This document shows positions 34,965-43,569 of a stretch of DNA of 64,000 nucleotides, piece after piece. The notes under the pieces were generated by a model. It saw only the letters and a list, made by a program, of their open reading frames with translations, ran no database searches and had not been told where the DNA came from. How positions within the stretch are numbered: the first letter of the stretch is position 1; every line of letters starts with the position of its first letter. Origin of the DNA: Pseudorhodobacter ferrugineus DSM 5888. GTDB taxonomy: Bacteria; Pseudomonadota; Alphaproteobacteria; Rhodobacterales; Rhodobacteraceae. The DNA lies in contig NZ_ATVN01000010.1 in NCBI RefSeq assembly GCF_000420745.1, positions 62,001 through 126,000 of the forward strand, given 5' to 3'. Both the position numbers and the translations under genes were made by a program.

Positions 34965-35675
34965 CTATTTTTTACGATAATGATACGCTCCTACAACTGT
35001 CATCCCCAACGCCTGATACAAGGCCCGCGCCGCCACATTCGCCTCGGTCACAGCCAGACAAACCGTGTCGGCCCCTTGGGCGCCGGCCCAAACCGCGGCC
35101 ATCCGCATAATGTTTTGCCCCGACCCCTGCCTGCGTTGTGTGGGCGACACCTCTAACCCATGCACCATCGCCGTGCGGCCATGACAGGCCACAAAGGCAA
35201 CACCCGATGCGCGGTCATTCACCCGCCCCAAAATGCTTGTCTTTGGCCCCGTCACACGGTCCATCACCGCCAAGCGCCCCGGCCCAATCCCCGCCTCGTC
35301 CCACAATTGCACCGCGATGCTTAGGGGCGGCCAAGTGGGAAAGGCCGACATAGCCGAAGGTTCGGGCGTGGCCAAATCCGCAACCGCCGCCGCGTAAACC
35401 ACCACGGGGTCGTGCCGCGCATACCCGCGCGCGGCCAGCATATCATCCAAGCGCCCATCACTGTGGCGGATCATGAACAAGGGTGATTGCCCCAACGCCG
35501 CCATCGCCGCCTCGGCTTGTGGAATATCCGCGTCTTCAAACGCGCCCTCAACCGTTGCCGCCGAAACCCGTTGCCCGCCACCTGCCCCCGCGCGGATCAG
35601 CCACGGCACAACATCCGCATAACTGGCGGCGGGCCATGTCTGTTCCAACACCTCGTAAATCAGGTCAGGCGTCAT
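34965..35675 (-). CDS. GNAT-family N-acetyltransferase
   Basis: A 236-residue protein with a C-terminal GNAT fold. GVAFVACHGRTAMVHGLEVS is the central beta sheet, PTQRRQGSGQNIMRMAAVWA holds the acetyl-CoA loop (RRQGSGQ), and TVCLAVTEANVAARALYQAL with GMTVVGAYHYRKK closes the fold. The N-terminal 100 residues form a second, less clear part (MTPDLIYEVLEQTWPAASYA). The substrate is unknown. Its ATG overlaps the upstream CinA-like stop (ATGA), and the OmpA-type gene follows after eight bases. Confidence 0.86.
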   Translation of the reverse strand: MTPDLIYEVLEQTWPAASYADVVPWLIRAGAGGGQRVSAATVEGAFEDADIPQAEAAMAALGQSPLFMIRHSDGRLDDMLAARGYARHDPVVVYAAAVADLATPEPSAMSAFPTWPPLSIAVQLWDEAGIGPGRLAVMDRVTGPKTSILGRVNDRASGVAFVACHGRTAMVHGLEVSPTQRRQGSGQNIMRMAAVWAGAQGADTVCLAVTEANVAARALYQALGMTVVGAYHYRKK

Positions 35676-36394
35676 GCGGGAAACATCGCGGCAAGCCGTG
35701 TCATCGCCGCGTCAATCTGGGCGGCATCGGTGCCACGAATAACCAAATTCGTGCCATGCGCCCCATTGCGCGTAAACGGATACGACCCCATCGACAGGTC
35801 GGGAAATTCCGCCGCCAATGCGCCAAACGGTTCGGCCACCTCACCCTCGCCCCGATCTACGCGCAAGGATTGGCTTAACAAAGGCGCGCCGCCAGTCAGC
35901 GTTGGCAACACACTGGCCACCATCGCCTGAAACACATTCGGCACCCCCGCCATCACATGCACCGACCCAAGCGAAAACCCCGGCGCGGTGGAAATCGGGT
36001 TGTCAATCAACGCCGCCCCATCCGGTATCCGTGCCATCCGTTGCCGCGCCTCGTTGAACGGCATCCCCGACCGTTCGTAATGCGCGGCCAGCAGTGCCAT
36101 CGCATCGGCCCGCTGGCTGATCGGCACACCAAAGGCCGCTGCAATTGCCTCGGCGGTAATATCATCATGGGTTGGCCCAATCCCGCCGGATGTGAACACA
36201 TGGTCATAGGCTGCGTCCAGCGCGACCACGCTCGCGATAATCGCCGTGCGATCATCCGACACAACCCGCACTTCCATCAACGAAATGCCATGCTTGGTCA
36301 GCTCGCCCGCCAGAAAATGCATATTGCTGTCACGGGTGCGCCCCGACAAAATCTCGTCTCCGATAACCAGCATCGCGGCGGTGGGGTTTGGCAT
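35672..36394 (-). CDS. CinA-like molybdopterin-binding (MoCF) domain protein
   Basis: A 240-residue protein with the MoCF/CinA N-terminal fold: AAMLVIGDEILSGRTRDSNM, VRVVSDDRTAIIASVV, DHVFTSGGIGPTHDDITAEA and GSVHVMAGVPNVFQAMV. It lacks the C-terminal deamidase domain of full-length CinA, so it is the short form common in alphaproteobacteria, related to ADP-ribose/CoA pyrophosphatases or molybdopterin-binding proteins. I choose ATG 36394 behind GGAGG; ATG 36406 is an alternative. It is the first gene of the minus-strand operon with the GNAT and OmpA genes. Confidence 0.88.
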   Translation of the reverse strand: MPNPTAAMLVIGDEILSGRTRDSNMHFLAGELTKHGISLMEVRVVSDDRTAIIASVVALDAAYDHVFTSGGIGPTHDDITAEAIAAAFGVPISQRADAMALLAAHYERSGMPFNEARQRMARIPDGAALIDNPISTAPGFSLGSVHVMAGVPNVFQAMVASVLPTLTGGAPLLSQSLRVDRGEGEVAEPFGALAAEFPDLSMGSYPFTRNGAHGTNLVIRGTDAAQIDAAMTRLAAMFPA

Positions 36395-36533
36395 CGCGGC
36401 CTCCATATCCTTAGGGTCTTTATGGGTATAGGGCCGCGCCCGCAGGGTTTCAAACCCAGATTACTGCAAGGTCTGGCCATTTTGCCGCAAGAGGATTATT
36501 TAAGAACAAAGGCAAACAAGCGAGGCCAAGGGT

Positions 36534-37457
36534 TTGGACGATACACGCGGACGGATTACACGCGACGGCATTCGCATTTATGACGCTGCCGATTTCGCAG
36601 GCATGCACGCCGCAGGCCGCGTCGCAGCCGAGATTTTGGATCTGGTCGGCCCTTTGGTTGTGCCGGGCGTGACGACAGGTGCCTTGGATGATTTCATCAC
36701 AGCCGAGGTGAACCGCCGTGGCGTGACCTCCGCCACCATCGGCTATCGCGGCTATAAACATGCGTCCTGTATCTCGGTCAATCATGTGGTCTGCCACGGC
36801 ATCCCTGGGTCCCCGATCCCGATGCAAAAGTCGGAAACCATTTCAAAAGACTTGGAAAAACGGCGCAAGGATGATGTGCTGCTGGACGGCGATATCCTGA
36901 ATATCGACGTAACGGTCGTCGTTGATGGTTGGTTCGGCGACACCAGCCGCATGTATGTTGCAGGCAAGCTGCACGATCGGGCCAAGGGGCTGATCAAGGT
37001 CACGCATGATGCTTTGATGAAGGGGATTGAGGCGGTAAAGCCTGGCAATACCTTTGGCGACATCGGCTATGCGATCCAGACCTACGTTGAAAAACAAGGC
37101 CTGTCCGTTGTGCGTGATTTCTGCGGTCACGGGCTTGGCCGCGTCTTTCATTCCCCGCCCAACGTGCTGCATTATGCCAATTTCCGCAAAGATGCCCAAG
37201 GTAACAAAACTGCAAACATGCGACGCACGGTCGAGGATCGCACAGCCGTGCTGGAAGAAGGCATGTTCTTTACCATTGAGCCGATGGTAAACTTGGGCCG
37301 CCCCGAATCCGAAGTGTTGGCCGATGACTGGACCGCCGTCACCCGTGACCGCAAACTTTCTGCGCAATACGAACATTCTATCGGGGTAACGGCCAAAGGG
37401 GCCGAGATTTTCACACTCTCGCCCGCTGGCCTCTATAAATCGGCGTTTGAGGCTTAG
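36534..37457 (+). CDS. map: Methionine aminopeptidase, type I
   Basis: Removes the initiator Met from nascent proteins. The 307-residue protein carries the five metal ligands in NIDVT, GDTSRM, CGHGLG, IEPM and YEHSIGVT, and the substrate-binding HASCISVNHVVCHG. It is longer than the usual 264 residues: about 20 extra residues stand before LLDGDILNID (PIPMQKSETISKDLEKRRKD) and about 18 before LEEGMFFTIEPM (FRKDAQGNKTANMRRTVEDR). The N-terminus is also slightly extended. The start is TTG 36534 with AAGG close before it. The next gene begins 22 bases downstream. Confidence 0.94.
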   Translation: MDDTRGRITRDGIRIYDAADFAGMHAAGRVAAEILDLVGPLVVPGVTTGALDDFITAEVNRRGVTSATIGYRGYKHASCISVNHVVCHGIPGSPIPMQKSETISKDLEKRRKDDVLLDGDILNIDVTVVVDGWFGDTSRMYVAGKLHDRAKGLIKVTHDALMKGIEAVKPGNTFGDIGYAIQTYVEKQGLSVVRDFCGHGLGRVFHSPPNVLHYANFRKDAQGNKTANMRRTVEDRTAVLEEGMFFTIEPMVNLGRPESEVLADDWTAVTRDRKLSAQYEHSIGVTAKGAEIFTLSPAGLYKSAFEA

Positions 37458-37513
37458 GTAAAACCAAAGGGGGCGGCAGGTGGAAAACAACGGCCTCGAC
37501 CCCGCAGATTGGG

Positions 37514-38899
37514 ATGCCTACCGCGCCGCCGCCCACCGCCCACCGCCTGCTGGACCAATGCATCGACCAGCTTGCCACAGCCCGCAACCATCCGTGGCAA
37601 CCCGTGCCCGATGCGGTGCAGGCAGCTTACACCCTGACAGGCACGGGTAGCGGTGAAAGCGCGCTCGCCACCCGCATAGCCCGCGATATTTTGCCTTACG
37701 GCACCGGCAACACCCATCCCGGCTTTTTCGGCTGGGTGCATGGCACGGGGTTGGCCAGTGGCATCCTGTCGGAAATGGCGGCAGCCACGATCAACGCCAA
37801 CACGGGCGGGCGTGACCATGGTGCGATCTATCTGGAACGCGCGGTGATTGACTGGGCCAAAGGCGTCTTTGACTTCCCGCCAGCCGCCAGCGGCCTGCTG
37901 GTGACGGGCACCTCGCAGGCCACCATCATCGCCCTTGCCGCCGCCCGTGTTCGCGTCTTTGGACCAAAGGTTCGTGCCCAAGGGAATGGCGGCGTTCACC
38001 TGACTGCCTATGCGGGTGCAGGCGTTCATAATGCCGCGCGCAAGGCCTTGGAATTGCTTGGCCTCGGGTCCGATAACCTGCGCCTTATCCCCGATGCCGC
38101 ACATGGCATCGACCTGTCCCTTTTGACCCATGCGATTGCCGCTGACCGCGCCGCAGGGGCCACCCCCTTTGCCATCATCGGCACCGCAGGTTCGGTCGAT
38201 CTGGGCCGGTTTGATGACTTGGGCGCGCTGGCCGATCTGGCCGCCGCCCAATCGCTTTGGCTGCATGTCGACGGCGCATTCGGCGCATGGACCCGTCTGG
38301 CCGATGCCCCGTGGCGCGCGCTAACGGATGGTATCGGTCGCGCAGATTCGCTTGCTTGTGATTTCCACAAATGGATGTATGTGCCCTATGATTGCGGCAT
38401 GGTCCTGATCCGCGATCAGGCCGAACACCGCGCCGCCTTTGCCTCGCGCCCTGCCTATCTTGCCGCGCAAACCGCAGGGCTTGGCGGGGGCGAGCCGTGG
38501 TTTTGCGACTATGGCACCGACCTCTCGCGCGGCAATCGCGCGCTCAAGGTCTGGTCCGCGATAGAAACCTATGGCACCGCGCGGCTGGGCGCCGCGATCA
38601 GCGATAATTGCCGCATGGCCGCGCTGATGGGCGACCTTGCAGGCCAAGCGCCGATGCGCCTGATGGCCCCCGTTGTGTCAAACCTCTGCGTCTTTACCGC
38701 CAACGCGGGTCTGTCGCCACAGGCGCAAAGTGATCTTAACACCCGCATCGCGCAAACGCTGCAACTGCAAGGGGTGGCCGTATTTTCCACCACAAATATC
38801 AATGGCATAACCTGCCTGCGCGCCGCAATCACCAACCACCGCACCCGCGCCCACGACGTAACCGCCGCGATGGCAGCCGTGCGCGCGCTGGCCCTATAA
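37514..38899 (+). CDS. PLP-dependent aromatic-amino-acid decarboxylase-like protein, N-terminus altered by a 7-bp duplication
   Basis: A group II pyridoxal-phosphate decarboxylase. PLP Lys286 lies in ACDFHKWMYVPYDCG. Family blocks include GNTHPGFFGWVHGTGLASGI, LVTGTSQATIIALAAARVRV, GTAGSVDLGRFDDL and LHVDGAFGAW. The natural 5' end appears to be GTG 37480 behind AAAGGGGG, reading ENNGLDPADWDAYRAAAHR. A tandem duplication of CCCACCG (37532-37545) then shifts that frame. Removing one copy would join it directly to LLDQCIDQLATARNHPWQPV. As it stands only ATG 37514, without a ribosome site, can start this frame, adding MPTAPPPTA. Expression may be impaired or depend on frameshifting. The substrate is not fixed by sequence. 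Confidence 0.85.
   Translation: MPTAPPPTAHRLLDQCIDQLATARNHPWQPVPDAVQAAYTLTGTGSGESALATRIARDILPYGTGNTHPGFFGWVHGTGLASGILSEMAAATINANTGGRDHGAIYLERAVIDWAKGVFDFPPAASGLLVTGTSQATIIALAAARVRVFGPKVRAQGNGGVHLTAYAGAGVHNAARKALELLGLGSDNLRLIPDAAHGIDLSLLTHAIAADRAAGATPFAIIGTAGSVDLGRFDDLGALADLAAAQSLWLHVDGAFGAWTRLADAPWRALTDGIGRADSLACDFHKWMYVPYDCGMVLIRDQAEHRAAFASRPAYLAAQTAGLGGGEPWFCDYGTDLSRGNRALKVWSAIETYGTARLGAAISDNCRMAALMGDLAGQAPMRLMAPVVSNLCVFTANAGLSPQAQSDLNTRIAQTLQLQGVAVFSTTNINGITCLRAAITNHRTRAHDVTAAMAAVRALAL
37532..37545 (+). repeat. 7-bp tandem duplication (CCCACCG twice)
   Basis: CCCACCG is repeated exactly and directly. It puts the GTG 37480 reading frame out of register with the decarboxylase body. Confidence 0.9.
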
Positions 38900-39553
38900 C
38901 CCGATCTTGCCCGGAATGTCGCGCAACGATGCAATCACCTCGGCCCCCGTGGCCGCCAGCCGCGCGCCATCGTCATGTTCGGCCAACCCCAAACAGCGCA
39001 TCCCCGCCCGCGCGGCCCCGATGCAACCCGTGGGACTGTCATCAATCACCACACAGTCGGCGGGGTCCACGCCCAAGGCGCGCGCCGCATGCAGCCACAA
39101 CCCCGGTTCGGGTTTCGGGCAGCCCAAGGTTTGCCCCGAATACAAATGCCCGCCCAATCGCGCCATAACGGCAGGGTGCTGGCCCAAGGTAATCTGCATC
39201 TTTTGGTCCGACCCGTTGGACCCCACGCCATAGACAATGCCCGCGCGGTCCAACGCATCCAGAACGTCCATCACCCCGTCAATCAGCCCTGTCCCTTGCG
39301 CCAATCGCGCATACATGCGGGCGTAAAACACATCGACCCAGTCATCGGGCAAATTGGCCCCAAGGCCCCGCGCCGTGGTAAACAGCCCGCCAATCGTGCC
39401 GCCCAAAAACCGCAGCTCCATTTCAGCGCGCGTCAGGTGCAACCCATGCGCCGCCAAATCCTCGGCCAGCAGGTCAAAGGCAATCGCCTCGCTGTCCACC
39501 AGCACGCCGTCACAATCAAACAAAATCGCCCTTGGGGTCATGGTGGGTATCAT
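38894..39553 (-). CDS. HAD-family hydrolase (beta-phosphoglucomutase-like)
   Basis: A 219-residue phosphatase or phosphomutase of the haloacid dehalogenase superfamily. Motif I is FDCDGVLVDSE (nucleophile and acid-base Asp), motif II GVGSNGSD, motif III CPKPEPGLW and motif IV VIDDSPTGCIGAARAGM. A helical cap (about 18-85) marks subclass I (DUF-CbbY/PGMB-like). The substrate is unknown. ATG 39553 overlaps the rsmD stop as ATGA, so translation is coupled. Its 3' end overlaps the convergent decarboxylase gene by six bases. Confidence 0.9.
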   Translation of the reverse strand: MIPTMTPRAILFDCDGVLVDSEAIAFDLLAEDLAAHGLHLTRAEMELRFLGGTIGGLFTTARGLGANLPDDWVDVFYARMYARLAQGTGLIDGVMDVLDALDRAGIVYGVGSNGSDQKMQITLGQHPAVMARLGGHLYSGQTLGCPKPEPGLWLHAARALGVDPADCVVIDDSPTGCIGAARAGMRCLGLAEHDDGARLAATGAEVIASLRDIPGKIGL

Positions 39554-40116
39554 GCAGGTGCCCTTAAAATTGTAATGAATGTGTCGCCGTATTTGCGGGC
39601 GTCCAGCTTGGTGAACCCGACAGGCGGGGACACAGCCACGCTTTCCTCCCAGACCACCACAGCACTTGGCGCAACCCAGCCGCCCTTGATGGCCGATGCC
39701 AGCGCCGCTTCGCCCAAACCCTTGCCATAGGGCGGGTCCATAAAAATCAGATCAAACGGCGCGGCGGTATTCGGCGGCAACTGCGCCGCGTTCTGGCGCA
39801 AAACCACTGCCGCCAGCCGCGTAATCTCAAGGTTGCGCTTAATCAACGCCAGCGCCACCTTGCCATCATCCACCAGCGTGGCCGCCGCCGCCCCACGGCT
39901 CAACGCCTCCAGCGCCAGCGCGCCCGTGCCTGCAAACAAATCCAACACCCGCGCGCCTGCCACAGGGTTCGGGCCACCGTCCAACCGCCCGTTGATAAGC
40001 AGGTTAAACACAGCCTCGCGCACGCGATCAGACGTAGGGCGTAAATGTGCCGCCGCATCGCCTTTGCCAATATCGGCCAAATGCGTGCCACGGTTGGTGC
40101 CACCAATAATCCGCAT
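39550..40116 (-). CDS. rsmD: 16S rRNA (guanine(966)-N2)-methyltransferase
   Basis: RsmD methylates G966 of 16S rRNA during small-subunit assembly. The 188-residue protein begins MRIIGGTNRGTHLADI, has LRPTSDRVREAVFNLL (family signature), the SAM-binding LDLFAGTGALALEALSRGAA and the catalytic FDLIFMDPPYGKG. The length is typical. Its ATG overlaps the TAA of the upstream reductase gene by one base, and its stop overlaps the HAD start. Confidence 0.94.
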   Translation of the reverse strand: MRIIGGTNRGTHLADIGKGDAAAHLRPTSDRVREAVFNLLINGRLDGGPNPVAGARVLDLFAGTGALALEALSRGAAAATLVDDGKVALALIKRNLEITRLAAVVLRQNAAQLPPNTAAPFDLIFMDPPYGKGLGEAALASAIKGGWVAPSAVVVWEESVAVSPPVGFTKLDARKYGDTFITILRAPA

Positions 40117-41318
40117 TATTTCAACAACGCTTTCAGGTCGGTCGCGGGGTCGCTGGCCAGCGCCGCATCAGGCGATTTCCCCGCCGCCAACAACCGCTTG
40201 GCTACCATAAACGCGCGCGGATCGTTCATCGCATCCACGGCCAACAGCTGCGTGCCGCGATAATACCAAAACGACACAGCGTCCTCACCGCGCCGCGTGA
40301 CGATATGGTCATAGCCCGTATTCAGCCCCGCGATTTGCAGCTTTATGTCATATTGATCCGACCAAAACCAAGGCTCGGCCACATAGGGCTTGTCCGCGCC
40401 CAAGATATTGGCGGCCACGCATTCGGCTTGGTCAATCGCATTGGGCACCGATTCCAACCGCATCCGGCCCGCAGCCGTGGGAAAGCTGGCACAATCGCCC
40501 GCCGCCCAAACATGCGGCACGTTCGTCCGCCCCAAAGCATCGGTCGCAATCCCGTTGTCCAGCGCAATCCCCGCCGCTTCGGCCAGCGCCGTTGCAGGCA
40601 TGATCCCCACGCCAACCATCACAAAATCCGCCGCAATCTCGCGCCCGTCGGTAAGCCGTGCGGCCGTCACATGGCCGTCACCGATCAAGCGTTCCAACCC
40701 CGTGGCCTCGATAATTTTAACCCCATGCGCCCCATGCAAATCACGGAAAAAATCAGACGTTTCCGGCGCGGCCACCCGCTGCAAAATCCGTGGCGCCATT
40801 TCCACCACCGTCACATCCAGCCCCAGTTTGGCCGCCACCGCCGCGCCTTCAAGGCCAATATAGCCGCCGCCAACAATCGCCACCCGTTTGCCCGCCGTAA
40901 AATACGGCTGCATCGCATCCACATCGGCCAAATCGCGCAAGGTAAACACCCCGCCCAAATCACCCCCAATGGCGCTGGGCAACCGGCGCGGCACCGACCC
41001 CGTGGTCAGCACCAAATCATCATAGGCCAACACGTCACCGCCCACCGTCACGGTCTGCGCGGCCACATCAATCGCCGTCACAACCTGCCCCAAGCGCAGG
41101 TCAATGTTTTGCTCGGCGTAATAGGCTTCGGGCCGCAAAAACAACCGCTCGGCAGGCAGATCGCCCATCAAATACGCTTTGGACAGGGGCGGGCGCTGAT
41201 AGGGCGGCACGGCCTCGGCCCCGATCAGGGTAATCGCCCCCGTATCGCCCAAAGCCCGCAATTTGGCGACAAGCGATGCCCCGGCCTGCCCAGCCCCGAT
41301 AACAACTGTATGCTTCAT
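40116..41318 (-). CDS. FAD-dependent ferredoxin (rhodocoxin/putidaredoxin-type) reductase
   Basis: A 400-residue flavoprotein: FAD-binding VVIGAGQAGASLVAKLRALG, PYQRPPLSKAYL, NAD-binding VAIVGGGYIGLEGAAVAAKL, VWAAGDCASFP (FAD ribityl), and a C-terminal domain with EPWFWSDQYDIKLQIAGL. This is the pattern of reductases that pass electrons from NAD(P)H to 2Fe-2S ferredoxins serving P450 or dioxygenase systems; no such partner is next to it. ATG 41318 follows CCAAGG. The longer frame to 41471 is antisense to the peroxiredoxin start. It leads an operon with rsmD and the HAD gene. Confidence 0.92.
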   Translation of the reverse strand: MKHTVVIGAGQAGASLVAKLRALGDTGAITLIGAEAVPPYQRPPLSKAYLMGDLPAERLFLRPEAYYAEQNIDLRLGQVVTAIDVAAQTVTVGGDVLAYDDLVLTTGSVPRRLPSAIGGDLGGVFTLRDLADVDAMQPYFTAGKRVAIVGGGYIGLEGAAVAAKLGLDVTVVEMAPRILQRVAAPETSDFFRDLHGAHGVKIIEATGLERLIGDGHVTAARLTDGREIAADFVMVGVGIMPATALAEAAGIALDNGIATDALGRTNVPHVWAAGDCASFPTAAGRMRLESVPNAIDQAECVAANILGADKPYVAEPWFWSDQYDIKLQIAGLNTGYDHIVTRRGEDAVSFWYYRGTQLLAVDAMNDPRAFMVAKRLLAAGKSPDAALASDPATDLKALLK

Positions 41319-41434
41319 CCTTGGCCCCTTTAACCGCCCCCGCGACAGGTTTTTGTCAAATCGTGACTGGCAGGGGACCCGCCCGCAGCCTATATCTGGC
41401 TGCAATGGAAACGCAACGCACTGGGATGAATGAT

Positions 41435-41923
41435 ATGACAATTTCTGTAGGCGACACACTGCCCGAGGCAAATCTGGTCCGTTTGGGCGAAGGCGGCCCC
41501 GAGCAAGTCAGCGTTTCGGACCTGACCAAAGGCCGCAAAGTGGTGATCTTTGCCGTGCCGGGTGCCTTTACCCCCACCTGCCATTCCGCCCATGTGCCCA
41601 GCTTTATGCGCACCAAAGATGCCTTTACCGCCAAGGGCGTGGACGAAATCGTCTGCGTGTCGGTCAACGATCCCTTTGTGATGAAAGCATGGGGTGAGGC
41701 TACGGGTGCTGCCGACGCAGGTATCAGCCTTTTGGCAGATGGCACCAGCGCCTTTACCGCCGCGATGGGCATGACGTTCGATGCGCCCCCGGTTGGCCTG
41801 ATGGCGCGGTCCAAGCGTTACGCGCTGCTGGCCGAAAACGGTGTCGTCACCGTGCTGCACGAAGAGGAAAGCCCAGGCACCTGCGAAATTTCGGGTGGTG
41901 AGGCGTTGCTGGCTGCGATCTGA
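41435..41923 (+). CDS. Peroxiredoxin (Prx5-like)
   Basis: A 162-residue thiol peroxidase. The peroxidatic Cys49 lies in VPGAFTPTCHSAHVPSF (PxxxTxxC). Other blocks are GVDEIVCVSVNDPFVMKAWG and PPVGLMARSKRYALLAENGV. A second Cys in EESPGTCEISGGEALLA could resolve the disulfide, as in atypical 2-Cys members. I prefer ATG 41435 after GGGATGA; ATGs at 41405 and 41426 are in the same frame. It is a single-gene unit with its own terminator. Confidence 0.92.
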   Translation: MTISVGDTLPEANLVRLGEGGPEQVSVSDLTKGRKVVIFAVPGAFTPTCHSAHVPSFMRTKDAFTAKGVDEIVCVSVNDPFVMKAWGEATGAADAGISLLADGTSAFTAAMGMTFDAPPVGLMARSKRYALLAENGVVTVLHEEESPGTCEISGGEALLAAI

Positions 41924-41952
41924 CTGCAAAACAACTGAATGCTGAACAAAAG

Positions 41953-41985
41953 GCCCTGCTACGTCGCGTAGCAGGGCTTTCTTTT
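41953..41985 (+). terminator. Rho-independent terminator of the peroxiredoxin gene
   Basis: Stem GCCCTGCTACG/CGTAGCAGGGC (41953-41963 with 41967-41977), loop TCG, then TTTCTTTT. Confidence 0.93.
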
Positions 41986-42051
41986 GCCGTATTGCATCCC
42001 TATAGGGAACCTGCGGGATGACCCCGTGCGATCAGCTTTTGCAGGAATACG

Positions 42052-43209
42052 ATGCGTACAATTACCACGACCGAAGACCTTGCCGCCTTTTGTGACGCTG
42101 CCAAGCGCGAGGCCTATGTCACCATCGACACCGAATTCCTGCGCGAACGGACCTATTGGTCCAAGCTGTGCCTGATCCAGATGGCCCTGCCGGGGGCCAA
42201 AGGGGATGCCGTTCTGGTTGACCCGATCGACGGCGCCGATATGTCGCTGGAACCCCTGTATGATCTGTTTCGCCATGAGGCGACGGTCAAAGTGTTCCAC
42301 GCCGCCCGTCAGGATCTTGAGATTTTCTTTGTCGAAGGCAATTCCTTTCCAAAGCCGCTGTTCGATACCCAAGTCGCGGCGATGGTCTGCGGGTTTGGCG
42401 AACAGGTGGGCTATGAAACCCTTGTGCGCAAAATCGCCCACGAACCCTTGGATAAAACCAGCCGCTTTACCGATTGGTCGCGCCGCCCGCTCAGTGACGC
42501 GCAAAAAACCTATGCTTTGGCCGATGTGACCCACCTGCGCGTGATTTATGAGGCGCTGGCCAAACAAATCGCCGAAAGTGGCCGCCAAAAATGGGTTGAG
42601 GAGGAGTTGGCCGTGTTGACCGACCCCGAAACCTATACCGTGCGCCCGCATGAGGCGTGGCTGCGGATCAAAACCCGCACCAATTCGGGCCGTTTCCTGG
42701 CAATCGTCAAAGAACTGGCAAAGTTTCGCGAAGAATATGCCCAAGGCAACAATGTGCCGCGCAGCCGCGTGATCAAGGATGACGCGTTGCTGGAACTCGC
42801 CTCGACCAAACCGACCAATGTCGAAGAATTGGGTCGCTCGCGCCTGCTGCTGCGCGAGGCGCGGCGCGGGGATATCGCGGATGGCCTGCTGGCAGCGGTG
42901 AAGGCAGGGAACGAGGCCAAGCCTGAGGACCAGCCCAAAGCCGACACGTCCAAAGATCAGGTGCAAGTCAATCCTGCATTGGCCGACCTGCTGCGTGTGC
43001 TGCTAAAAGCCAAGTCCGAAGAGTTGGGCGTTGCCGCCAAACTGATCGCCTCGGCGTCGGACCTTGACCTGATCGCGGGCGGGCAACGCAAAATTGCGGC
43101 TTTGTCGGGCTGGCGCAATGAGGCGTTTGGCGAAGATGCCTTGCGCCTGTGCCGCGGCGAAATCGCGCTGTCGGCCAAAGGGAGCAGTATCAAGGTTATT
43201 CGCCTGTAA
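42052..43209 (+). CDS. rnd: Ribonuclease D
   Basis: A 3'-5' exoribonuclease that trims tRNA and other small RNA precursors. The 385-residue protein has the DEDD exonuclease domain: TIDTEFLRERTYWSKLCLIQ (motif I), VFHAARQDLEIFF (motif II), DWSRRPLSDAQKTYALADVT (motif III). An HRDC domain (RPHEAWLRIKTR, LAIVKELAKFREEYAQGNNV) and a second HRDC-like C-terminal part follow. It starts at ATG 42052 behind GCAGGAA. The full family length is present. The dispersed element follows its stop. Confidence 0.95.
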   Translation: MRTITTTEDLAAFCDAAKREAYVTIDTEFLRERTYWSKLCLIQMALPGAKGDAVLVDPIDGADMSLEPLYDLFRHEATVKVFHAARQDLEIFFVEGNSFPKPLFDTQVAAMVCGFGEQVGYETLVRKIAHEPLDKTSRFTDWSRRPLSDAQKTYALADVTHLRVIYEALAKQIAESGRQKWVEEELAVLTDPETYTVRPHEAWLRIKTRTNSGRFLAIVKELAKFREEYAQGNNVPRSRVIKDDALLELASTKPTNVEELGRSRLLLREARRGDIADGLLAAVKAGNEAKPEDQPKADTSKDQVQVNPALADLLRVLLKAKSEELGVAAKLIASASDLDLIAGGQRKIAALSGWRNEAFGEDALRLCRGEIALSAKGSSIKVIRL

Positions 43210-43221
43210 CCCACGGGCTGA

Positions 43222-43250
43222 ATGAGTATTTTTGCAAAGATGAAATGGCA
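43222..43250 (+). repeat. Dispersed 3'-end element, short form, behind rnd
   Basis: GAGTATTTTTGCAAAGATG followed by AAATGGCAGG begins 15 bases behind the rnd stop, in sense orientation. It ends a few bases before the convergent dehydratase gene. Confidence 0.68.
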
Positions 43251-43257
43251 GGGCGGT

Positions 43258-43554
43258 TCAGGCCTTGGCAAGGCTGTCCATTTTTGTGGCCAGTTTGATG
43301 TCACGCTCGGTTAGCCCGTTGGTGTCATGGGTGATCAGGGTAACGGTCACGGTTTTATAGACATTTGACCATTCGGGGTGATGATCCCATTTTTCGGCCC
43401 AAAGGGCTGTGCGGGTCATAAAGCCGAAGGCCTCGATGAAATTGCGAAAGACAAAGGTTTTGGTCATCGCATCGCGGGCGGGGTCCATCGCCCAGCCGTT
43501 GGCCAGCAAGGGGGCAAGGGCTGTGCGGTCTGTCAAAGGTTCGGCTTTCATCAT
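43258..43554 (-). CDS. Pterin-4a-carbinolamine dehydratase
   Basis: A 98-residue enzyme that dehydrates 4a-hydroxy-tetrahydropterin formed by aromatic amino-acid hydroxylases. The active-site motif [20 protein letters not shown] and [12 protein letters not shown] match the PCD/DCoH family, and [20 protein letters not shown] is the central helix. The length is normal. Two adjacent Met codons (43554 and 43551) are possible starts. The FemAB-like gene ends only 15 bases upstream, so the two share a transcript. No phenylalanine hydroxylase gene is in the window. Confidence 0.92.
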   Translation of the reverse strand: MMKAEPLTDRTALAPLLANGWAMDPARDAMTKTFVFRNFIEAFGFMTRTALWAEKWDHHPEWSNVYKTVTVTLITHDTNGLTERDIKLATKMDSLAKA

Positions 43555-43569
43555 GGGATCCTTGTGCGG

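Noticed and set aside
37514-38899. Calling the decarboxylase a pseudogene
   Set aside because: The body of the gene is intact and ATG 37514 can start the frame, so I left it as a gene with an altered 5' end.
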